Translations under genes and position numbers: made by a program
DNA from: Pomphorhynchus laevis
Taxonomy: Eukaryota > Acanthocephala > Palaeacanthocephala > Echinorhynchida > Pomphorhynchidae
Length of the DNA: 64,000 nucleotides
Direction: 5' to 3'
Assembly: GCA_012934845.2 (NCBI GenBank)
Contig: WNNJ02001095.1
Span: 51,629 to 115,628 of the forward strand
The notes under the pieces: model-generated
Seen by the model: only the letters and a program-made list of their open reading frames with translations
What the model was told of the DNA's origin: nothing
Database searches by the model: none
Part shown: piece after piece, positions 55,940-64,000 of the stretch
Position numbering within the stretch: the stretch's first letter is position 1
How the letters are laid out: each line of letters opens with the position of its first letter

Positions 55940-56182
55940 TCAGTATTCATCGTCGGTTTCTGCATCACCTATAATTGCAAAAAGTATTACAAAACATTCA
56001 AAACAATGAAATGTACCTATATTTCCTCGAAATCCTTTTAACAAGTCATCATCTTCATCATCTTCCTCCTCTTCATCTTCGTCTATGTCATCGTCTTTTA
56101 TATCTTCATCATGTGGCTGTTCAGCAACATGCATTTCAGAATCCTCAACTACGATGGCATCGGATAAGTTTAGATTTAGCTT
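55940..56182 (-). CDS. Acidic C-terminal exons, possibly the end of BRF1
   Basis: Two exons (56182-56017, 55968-55940) join in frame over a 48-nt GT-AG intron. The product reads LSDAIVVEDSEMHVAEQ, then a run of about 30 mostly Asp/Glu residues, LLKGFRGNIGDAETDDEY and stop. BRF1 proteins end in an acidic tail, and the BRF1 exons lie 2.4 kb upstream on the same strand, so these may be its last exons. Acidic tails are common, so this is only a hypothesis. Confidence 0.5.
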   Translation of the reverse strand, partial: KLNLNLSDAIVVEDSEMHVAEQPHDEDIKDDDIDEDEEEEDDEDDDLLKGFRGNIGTFHCFECFVILFAIIGDAETDDEY

Positions 56183-58109
56183 CTAAATCGCAAAACGTGA
56201 TGTTAGAAGCGCATTAATTGAATCAGACAGTAAATATAAATCCTAAAATAGTATTTTTAAATAAATACTATAAATCAATAAATACAATATTCAAACTTAG
56301 ACTTTGTTAATATCAAATAAATAGATCAGAAATTAAATTAATTAAATTAACCACATTTGTCTAAAAAGTTTACATTCTATTTGCTACATGAAAGTTATCA
56401 TCTTTGCTAATCTCACACGCAATTAATTTAGTTGAAATTTAAATTTAAATTTTTACTAAAAAACTATTACATTTATATGATTCATTTTTTATTTAATTTA
56501 ACGTTCTGGAAATATGAAGCTTATTTCCTACAAAAATTGCGGATTTTGAAATATGTTCACTAAAATCCACATTAAAGAATGTCATAAAAAAATTTTGCAC
56601 TCAGTTGCATAATTAAACATTAAGCGTATCATTGTTTTACAATTTTTCAAACTCAAAGTTATAACAAACATTATGGTATTTTAAATTCCATTGTATAATT
56701 GATATACCTGCAAATGTAAAATGCAGTATACCTTCTGATAAGTTCAACAAATTACAAGAATGTGAATGTCAAAACAACAGGAATATATTGACATGTATAA
56801 AATTTCAAAATAGTGAAGTTATTGCGTCAGTTTTTTGATAGGAGCTGAATTAGAGCTTAAAATGTAACACCGATTACTTATGTATTTGAATATCGTATGT
56901 AATGATGCATTTTGATAACAACAAATTTGCTAAGGTCATATGTCAAAGTTTTGAATAGAGCTCGCCATTTTTGAAGAAAATAAATAATTTAAAATAATTT
57001 AATTTAATTTATTTTAATTAAACAAAATTTTAATTTACAAAAAAATATTTTTAATTATAAGTTCTTAATTATTTTAATTTTTATTAAAAATACTAAATTT
57101 TTGATTTAGTTTCAATAAACATTTCTTCATAACGTATGCTTTATAGTTTGCCAATAAGACATTTGTTTAACATTCAAGTTATCTCATCAAATAATACTTT
57201 TAAATATTATTTTAAATATTAAAACGGAAAAATGCTATTTTGATGATAGTGAGTTGTTCTCTCTATCAGCTTATTGGTTTCGTATAATATTAATCAACAA
57301 CGTATTCTTATAGGGTCTTGTTTTGGGAAGTGCAAGAAACCGTTTTGAAAAATTTAAATTTCACAAAATACACTGTAATGATAAGCTTTTAATCTAGAAA
57401 TATTTTCTTTGGAGAAATAAGGTAAAGTACTTAAAAAATAATTTTAATTACTCATATAAACAAATACTGCTTTAAACTTTGAGGTTTAGACAATATTGTA
57501 ATTAAGAATATAATTTCAAATACGAAATTGTTCTGAAGAGTACAGACCGTTTTTTATTTGAATTCAAATATTTTAGCAAAATAGAAAGTTAATTTTAAAT
57601 TTATTACACATTTTCATATTACAACATTTTCATATAAGATTTTTATTTATACATTGTAAAACTATCGTATACACATATTTATACTTTAATTCAATATGTA
57701 GATAAAATCATATGGGCATATTATTAATACATTATTTAAAAATATTAAAACTTAATCTGGAATAAATTACGCACAGAAACGTAAAATAACCTTCGATCTA
57801 TCCCCTCTTAATAGGTGGGAGAGGGGGCAAAGTATTTAAAAAGATGCTTGGCGCCATCCGCAATCAAGTGTCATTATGAGGAAATCAGCACCTTTAGGAT
57901 AGTATTTTCAAAGCGTCAAGCATCTTCTTAAAGACTTCGCACCCTTTCCATCTATAAAACACAATTTCTTTTATCTACATATTTAATTCAATGTGCATTT
58001 TAAAGTAAACTTAATGACAGGATGGTCACCAAGATGGCCACTTTGTACCAGTTACGTTTCAGATGTTTAGTCTCGGCAGGGTAGACATTGACAAGAGCAC
58101 TAGAGGTAA
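56183..58109. other. Long AT-rich stretch, nothing recognised
   Basis: Between the acidic exons and the LINE scrap. A GC-richer patch at 57790-57950 (an imperfect inverted repeat around AAGATGCTTGGCGC and GTCAAGCATCTTCTT) is the only structure. If the acidic exons belong to BRF1, this is intron. Confidence 0.4.
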
Positions 58110-58470
58110 ACTTAATGACAAGATGGTAACTGAGACCCTATGGGAGAATAATATTTAATTTCATGGACATCTAGTAGAGATTTAATAAAAACTAAATCTA
58201 GCAAGGAAGAACTATGTCCCATAAACCTGGTTTCCTGAGTTACGTGTTGTATAAGAGATAGATCATCAACGAGAAAGTTCCATAATTCGGTATCCAAATG
58301 GCATGCACCTTGATGACATTCGAATGGGGGTATTCCATGTTATATTTTGAATATTGAAGTCACCAAGAAGGATAAAATTTGACGACTTCGTGATATCAGT
58401 AAGATACTCAATTGAACTTGGTGTTAAGCAAGATGAGCGTGGAGAGTATTTTGTTGGCATCTACAAAACC
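58110..58470 (-). mobile_element. LINE AP-endonuclease relic
   Basis: Minus strand: NFILLGDFNIQNITW (the APE motif GDFN), then in another frame FLVDDLSLIQHVTQETRFMG and SSLLDLVFI. CR1/L2-like. Broken and truncated. It lies just downstream of the last BRF1 exon that could be placed. Confidence 0.68.
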
Positions 58471-58545
58471 ATATCATTGAATGCTATCTACACAAGAATA
58501 ATGTATGCAAATGACAGCATAATTACTGATAAGACAAAACTTTAC

Positions 58546-60315
58546 CTGATTTTCATCAATATCGGTGCTCGTTTTCTCCTTAAAAATAAAAATTTATAAA
58601 TTTTACAGACACGATTCTCATACAATTGTCGGTAAAACGTCATCAATTGACTTTAGTAAATCAGTGTTCAATTTAGTTGTGAGTTTCTTCTCCTTAATAA
58701 TAGCAGTCAACGCTTCGGAAATACTATTCGCTTCAATCGGCTCAACTGATTTTTGTGTTCTTTTCTAAATACAAAAGCACTTTAAGAAGAACGAACTTTT
58801 GTAATTTTTAACAAAATAAAGTTGAATATTATTAGATATGCGTTGGTTCAAAACACAGCAGTTAGGTGAATAACGTTTTGATTGTTCGTTTTTAAAATAA
58901 TTAACGTTGAAACGTTATATTTTTAAGCAAGAATCATCTGATGTTTTAAATATCTACGAATGGTTCAAACTTGAATATTTCATCAATGATGGTGGCAATA
59001 AGGAAATTTATTTTTTGAATGTCAAAGAAAAAACAGAAGGCGTTAGAACATAGTCGATTGCGATCTGTGAAGTTTTACTTTGATTTCCTGTCATGCGACT
59101 TGTAAAGAGTCTTGGACTCACTCATCTTGTTCAATAATGAACAAAATGGTAGTACTATTTTATCTAGTTAAAAATCTATAAGACTTGATTTTGAACTTGC
59201 CAGTTATAAGTCAATTAAAATGTTTTTTTTTCAAACTCCAATTTATACGGTTGTTCTTTTCATCTGGGACAAATTATTTGGCGTAAAGTCCAGAAATTAG
59301 GCTTTCATCAGAACTTATCAATAATGCATCCATTAAACTTTAATTAAACCTCAGGTGAAGATGATTTTGGCTTTAAGCTTTGTATCGGCAGATGTTTCCA
59401 AGTATGCAGACGAGTTGAAACGTTATATTATTGAGCAAGAATCATCTGATGTTTTGAATATCTACGAATGGTTCAAACTTGAATATTTCATCAATGATGG
59501 CGGCAATAAGGAAATTTATTTTTTGAATGTCAAAGAAAGAACAGAAAATGGCTTTCTTATAACCGCAAATTTTCTCGAGGGCTATCACAGGCCTCTCAGC
59601 ACATTTATCAACATAAAACGAGATAAAAAATGAGCTGACAATCATTGAGAACAAATTATTTTTGTCGTTATACAAAGAACTAATTCCCAGAATTGATCAA
59701 GTTAAGGATTAACTTTTTAAATATACTGGTCTCAAGTCTATTGATTATTTGAAATACATAGCATTAAATTTCAATTGGAAGTTGGATTAATAAAACGTTT
59801 TCTTTTATTTTTTTCCTTGTTTTTATCTTCGATAAACAGCGCACAATTTTTCAAAACGCACCAAGCGATCCTTATGTTGTTGATTGAGAAATCAGCATAA
59901 GGTTGCTTTGCTGATTGATAAAACAACACACCTATCTTTCAACCTTCATTTTTTCTCTGTATGCTGAAAATTAGACATCAACAAAAATACCTTTAATTTT
60001 CGTTCTTTATAGTGTGGATTCGCGTCACGATCTTCTTGTTCCTCCCGTTTACGAATTTCCTTAACTTAAAATCACGAATAGCTGTTGTAAACCAATTTTA
60101 TTATTTTACGCCTTTGTCCTTTAAGCCAATCGGCGTTGGCTTTGAGCCAAATTTTCGCCTTTCGCATTGTTTCATCCTTTGATAGTATATACTATAAATT
60201 AAAATAAACAGAAAATACTATTGTATAACAGTATAATCGACGAATAAAGCGATAACCTCATCAATTTCTTTATCTTCATCTTCGGTAAATACAAGTACTT
60301 CGATATTATCAGTGT
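58546..60315 (-). CDS. BRF1: BRF1, TFIIIB subunit, middle part
   Basis: RNA polymerase III initiation factor that bridges TBP and Pol III (family knowledge). Five exons in frame: 60315-60257, 60191-60110, 60064-59991, 58764-58624, 58578-58546, with GT-AG introns of 65, 45, about 1226 and 45 nt. The diagnostic BRF1 block is EIDEYILSKDETMRKAKIWL, then KANADWLKGQ, then a charged linker (REEQEDRDANPHYKER) and ISEALTAIIKEKKLTTKLN, which corresponds to the AxxAIxxMLxEKKxSxKIN block that follows in BRF1. The zinc ribbon and cyclin repeats at the N-terminus were not found; they should lie above 60320 or beyond the window. The large intron holds an unrelated duplicated ORF on the other strand. Confidence 0.82.
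58908..59640 (+). other. Unidentified ORF with duplicated first part, in BRF1 intron
   Basis: A 92-codon ORF at 59355-59633: FVSADVSKYADELKRYIIEQ, ESSDVLNIYEWFKLEYFIND, GGNKEIYFLNVKERTENGFL, then FLEGYHRPLSTFINI. About 130 bp of it (ESSDVL to NVKE) is repeated at 58908-59045 with about 95% identity. The composition is protein-like and I could not place the family. Its strand is opposite to BRF1. It could be a recent insertion or a nested gene. Confidence 0.4.
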
Positions 60316-61105
60316 CTAATATTTTCAACATAGAAATATAAAAAACGTAAAAAATTACAATTTAAGATTATCACAAGTAAATAATAATAACTTATTTATT
60401 AAATGTAAATAAAAATGAATGATTATTTTAGATTATACTTTATTTTATTAAGATCTGTCAATAAATTCACGTAAAATACTTTAGCGTAAAAAGTTATCTT
60501 TCGCCTTTTCTAATTTAATTAAAAAAATAAATTTATCTATGAACTCATAAGATGAAAAATATTTAAATGAGATTACAATCTAGATAATGCGCCAATCTTG
60601 GGCTGTATTTTATGGTACAATGTTGGATGCACAATGGTGGGTACTGTAATATGGTACAATATTACAATATTTGTATTTTAACAAAAAAGAAAGTAATTTT
60701 CCTTTATTTGAATAATTCAATATTTCGATAACTCCTTCTATCACCATCAGGATAACAATAAAATATTCACAAAATTTCGTTTTTTATATTTATGCAAAAG
60801 TACAAACATTGATGTACCCCACATTTCTACTTGAAAATAATAATAAAATACCGAAAAACAAAGCATGTATACAATATACATTGAACATCACATATTTTTA
60901 AAGCAAGCAAAAGAGCAAAGAAGAAAGAAAAAATTAAAAAGCAAAAAAACTAAATTATAAAACAAGCGATAAAAACATACGAATAGGAAAATAATGTAAC
61001 ATAATTTAATATTAAATTATAATATAATATATTATAATATATTATATTATAATTTAATCTAAACCAAAATCAAAGCATAGAACAATGAGAAAACAAATTA
61101 AAAAA
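60316..61105. other. AT-rich, one hammerhead-like core
   Basis: No exon of BRF1 could be recognised. The only structure is the core at 60719-60750 (next entry). Confidence 0.4.
60719..60750 (-). ncRNA. Hammerhead-like core (third locus)
   Basis: Minus strand: CTGATGG, stem TGATAG-AAGGAG-TTATC, then GAAATATTG. Only the CUGANGA, stem II and GAAA part is visible; stems I and III were not demonstrated. Confidence 0.4.
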
Positions 61106-61354
61106 TTAAAATAATATTAGAATAATTAATTTATGATTGAAATCAGATGTATTATTAAGCATAAAATTGGGTTCTTTTTGGATAAAATACACTTCTTGAA
61201 TAATGCGAGATAACAAGTTACTTTCAAATGATAAAATAGATGCATTTTCAAAATCAACGGAATGATTTAAACTAACAAAATGCTGAGCAACAGCATAAGA
61301 AATGGTCCCTTTACATACAGTATAATTATGTTTTTTTTTAATACGCTTGACCAA
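61106..61354 (-). mobile_element. Penelope GIY-YIG endonuclease fragment
   Basis: ISYAVAQHFVSLNHSVDFEN, then ASILSFESNLLSRIIQEVYF and IQKEPNFMLNN. The AxAxHxxxxxHxxxFxNxxIL block and the (R)IxExxFI...N end are the C-terminal half of the Penelope endonuclease. Confidence 0.72.
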
Positions 61355-61435
61355 ACCTTAGCTTCTATCGAAATTCTATATTTCGATAGGAGCTAGAATT
61401 TAGAATTAATTAATTTAATTCATTTAATTTTAGAA

Positions 61436-61627
61436 TTAAATGAAAATGTATAATGTATTTAATTTAAGGTTGTAATTGGATTTATTATTAAGCATTAAAT
61501 TAGGTTCTTTTTTAATAAAATACACTTCTTGAATAATGCGAGATAACAAGTTACTTTCAAATGATAAAATAAATGCACTTTTTATTTTTTGGAACAACAT
61601 GCATACAACAAAAATTAAGCAACACAC
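61436..61627 (-). mobile_element. Penelope endonuclease fragment, second copy
   Basis: FILSFESNLLSRIIQEVYF and IKKEPNLMLNNKSNYNLKL repeat the preceding fragment head-to-tail after a small palindrome at 61357-61400 (TTCGATAGGAGCTAGAATTT). Penelope elements are known to lie in such tandem arrays. Confidence 0.7.
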
Positions 61628-61685
61628 ATTTTAAAACAAACAAAAAATGTTAAAAAACAAACGTTTTTAACATTTTATTCTAATC

Positions 61686-61718
61686 CTGTTGATAATAGCA
61701 GGAGCTATCGAAATATTG
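61686..61718 (+). ncRNA. Hammerhead-like core (fourth locus)
   Basis: CTGTTGATAATAGCAGGAGC then TATCGAAATATTGA: CTGTTGA, stem ATAG-CAGGAG-CTAT, GAAA. The stem is the same as at 60.7 kb apart from one change that keeps pairing. It is on the opposite strand, on the other side of the two endonuclease fragments. Confidence 0.4.
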
Positions 61719-61829
61719 ATGTTTTTAAATAAAGAAAAATTATTTTCTTCTATGTTACAGTAAAACTATCTAGTTTCTAATTACCTTTATTTAATTCAGA
61801 TGATCATCATCTACGAAAAATCTCGCGTC

Positions 61830-62440
61830 TTACGGTAAACGTTCACTCAACAGAATGCTTCGTTCTTCCATGAACTTGATGATAAAACTCTCCCTATCGT
61901 CAATCATTTGAAATTTCTTGGTGTTTATTTCGATAGCAATCTTTCTCTTTTACCCTTTGTTCAATAAAAAATTCCTTCTTGCTCCTTTCTTCTCTGTGAC
62001 CTTTGACGTAATCGTAGAATAGATAATCCACACATCTGAAGACAACTTATTTCCGCACGTATTCTCACTACTGGAATATTGTCTCAGCTTACTAGTTAAT
62101 TTACAAAAACCTTACTACGCCGTCTTCAGATCGTTATCCACAAATCCGCTCGTATCGTATTACCCCTCCGACGCTTTAATCACATTTCTAGCCATATATT
62201 GCTTCTCAATTGATCTAGGATTTCTCAACGAGTCACAAAGCGATTACTATTTATTGTTTTTCGTTTCCATGAATCCGACTCAACATACTATCTTAAACTT
62301 CATTCTTACGATTCAGTTCATATATCTTCTCTAACTATAAGATCCAATCACACAGCTATTTTAGCCATTCCTAGATATTGTAATAATTATGGCTTCCGCG
62401 CATACCCTGCTCCTATACCAAAATACGTAGAATTTGATTA
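61830..62440 (+). mobile_element. CR1/Jockey-like LINE, RT C-terminal relic
   Basis: Plus-strand frames give HLKFLGVYFDSNLSLLPF, RRLQIVIHKSARIVLPLRRF, NHISSHILLLN and RVTKRLLFIVFRFHESD, the block after the RT in such LINEs (FLGVxxDxxLxW, LQxxQxxAxR). Several stops. GC-richer than its flanks. Confidence 0.6.
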
Positions 62441-63209
62441 TGTTTTTGAATGAAATGTGAAATTTGAATGAAATGTGAAATGTTAAATTTTTGGCAACAT
62501 TTGTTGCCAAAAATTTTGGTTCAGACAATTTCAAAAATATTGTTTTCAATTTGATACCAATATTGTTTCATAATCTAATGTAATTAAGAACATTTTCGAA
62601 TTGCATTTTTGCTTATTTTTACAAAACATGATTAATGGAATATTGGGGTACTTAAAATTTATAAATTTTTAAATGTTAAAAACATTTAAATGTTTAAATT
62701 TGAAATATAAAAAATTGAAAATTTATTTTGAGTGGCAAATGCGTGCAAACGGCCCTCTTACAAGCCCATAATCCCGCAGACGAATTTTGAATAGTATAAA
62801 CCAGGAAGTCAAACGAATGTACGAAGAGAGCGAATTTCAAGCAAGAGGAGCGTCAAAAGGAAATAAACGGACGCGGTAATTTGTCTCAAAACATTCGAAA
62901 ATGCTGTCATTAAATATAAAATATTAAAACGTAACAACGGACATGAAGATAACGTTAAGACGGCTTGGAGAGTTGGAGAGATGCTTCGCTTCGGTCTATA
63001 AGTAGTCGGAGTGATTTTTCTCACTATTTTGGAATTGGAACTAAACGTTTGGATCAAGATTAGACCTTGAACTATTCGGAAATTACCAACGGAAAGCGAC
63101 ATAAGGTATGTGTAGAAATACTTACAAGTCACCGGCTGTCGTTCGTGGTAGAGATGTTTAACCCGATACACGAAAGGCTGGCGTTTCTGAGAATTTAATT
63201 CAAAGATAA
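62441..63209. other. Nothing recognised
   Basis: A GC-richer patch at 62760-63180 is open over 120 codons on the minus strand, but no domain was seen. Confidence 0.35.
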
Positions 63210-63545
63210 AAAGGGGATAATTGTTGTGTGTATGATCCCAACATTGTTTTGGAATACGAAGTGGAAGATCTTCAAGCTCCGCCTGATAGTTCTCCTGTAG
63301 GATATTCTATCGTTCCACTGAGTGACTTCGATGCTTATGTTGGTAGCGACAGTAACCCTTGTAACGAGGCAATAAACAAGTTCAAAAAGTAAGTTTTCTT
63401 TTGATTAATAACGATCTTCCATATTCGTTATCGAAATAAATTTATAAATTTTCATTATTCTTTAAGACGATGTCTGTAGTAGTTTGGTTTGTAAACTGCC
63501 TCTACGACCCGACACACGAACCAGTGATTGACAAGAAAAGTCTTG
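63210..63545 (+). mobile_element. Open stretch fused to an RTE-like APE fragment
   Basis: From 63210 a frame reads CVYDPNIVLEYEVEDLQAPP and DSSPVGYSIVPLSDF, then DAYVGSDSN, the start of the same APE fragment as at 35427. At 63480-63545 the block TGCCTCTACGACCCGACAC from 36080 follows. The first 35 residues may be a host exon or LINE sequence upstream of GDFNAHVG. Confidence 0.45.
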
Positions 63546-63742
63546 TGTACTTTTATTTTTCTCTTGTGAAGAAATTATTGTTGTTATTAATGCGCCATCA
63601 CGACAGAGTGATCATGAGACTTTGGCTGCTTAATTAGCGTTTTATGAAATGGTATAAAGTTCAGTTGATTTTGTGGCTTTCCACAAAATCAATGATTGAT
63701 TGTGCAGCGTTTCTTTTATTTATTTTCTACTAAGATTAGTTA

Positions 63743-63875
63743 ATGAACGCAAAATTAATAGAGAAATACGCATTTGAAAGTAAAGATCCGTGCGAGAAAA
63801 ATTCTTGGACTTATCTCCTAAAGGATTCGATTTCTATTTCTGATAAGAATGAAGAGATTTTAGAGCCAACTCCGG
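63743..63875 (+). CDS. Possible first exon running off the window
   Basis: ATG at 63743 opens 44 codons: MNAKLIEKYAFESKDPCEKN, SWTYLLKDSISISDKNEEIL, EPTPG, then a GTATTG donor at 63876. After it, an open frame continues to the window end (TASNRTELVFSENSYFWDTS), but the phase does not fit a simple splice. No family was recognised. Confidence 0.35.
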
Positions 63876-64000
63876 GTATTGCATTTTTACTGTAAATTTT
63901 ATCAAATTAAAAAGCAATAAAATTGAGAATACAGCGTCAAATCGCACTGAATTGGTTTTTAGTGAAAATTCTTATTTTTGGGATACAAGTTATAGGAAAT

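Noticed and set aside
62809-63171. 120-codon ORF on the minus strand as the missing N-terminus of BRF1
   Set aside because: It has no zinc ribbon or cyclin-repeat motif, and its composition is not that of BRF1.

Overview
The window is AT-rich animal nuclear DNA (no operons, spliced genes, many retroelement relics). At least three host genes can be recognised by reading across splice junctions: a septin of the SEPT7/peanut type (+, 3885-12683), a MYST histone acetyltransferase of the KAT8/MOF type (-, 49518-51009) and part of the RNA polymerase III factor BRF1 (-, 58546-60315). A fourth, a small cupin-like gene at 22523-22874 (-), resembles the C-terminal domain of CENP-C. A one-exon secreted six-cysteine (ShK-like) protein lies at 47544-47888. 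Several further coding-looking exons are unidentified. Most introns that can be closed exactly are 44-65 nt. That, the ShK-like protein and the nematode-like RTE element fit a small-intron ecdysozoan such as a nematode, but the species is not proven.

Most of the window is retroelement debris. (1) LINEs with a restriction-like endonuclease: two nearly complete 3.2-3.3 kb copies (463-3659 and about 17503-20854, both minus) and relics at 8404-8980, 41240-41850 and 52310-53290. Their proteins start with a nine-cysteine CXC-like domain, and three of the copies end in the same small 3' hairpin. (2) A Penelope-like element (PLE) whose RT carries the motif RYIDDI. Fragments of it and, above all, its roughly 350-nt structured 3' end occur at more than fifteen places. 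(3) A second, classical Penelope type with a GIY-YIG endonuclease (11.0, 25.6, 61.1-61.6 kb). (4) An RTE LINE (23.3-24.6 kb), a CR1-like LINE (41.85-46.3 kb) and several LINE scraps. (5) Foldback repeats, some carrying a hammerhead-like core.

Layout: 0-13 kb septin with elements in its introns and 5' flank; 13-21 kb repeats and LINE B; 21-26 kb PLE, cupin gene, RTE, Penelope plus a SINE-like unit; 26-41 kb mostly PLE fragments and foldbacks with a few orphan exons; 41-47 kb nested LINE/LINE/PLE block; 47-51 kb host genes (ShK-like, orphan exon, KAT8); 51-55 kb LINE and PLE 3' ends; 55-60.4 kb acidic exons and BRF1; 60.4-64 kb Penelope and LINE relics and a possible first exon running off the end.

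The host genes are housekeeping (cytoskeleton, chromatin, Pol III transcription, perhaps centromere). Nothing shows that they work together. The most notable structures are the repeated PLE 3' module and the hammerhead-like foldbacks.
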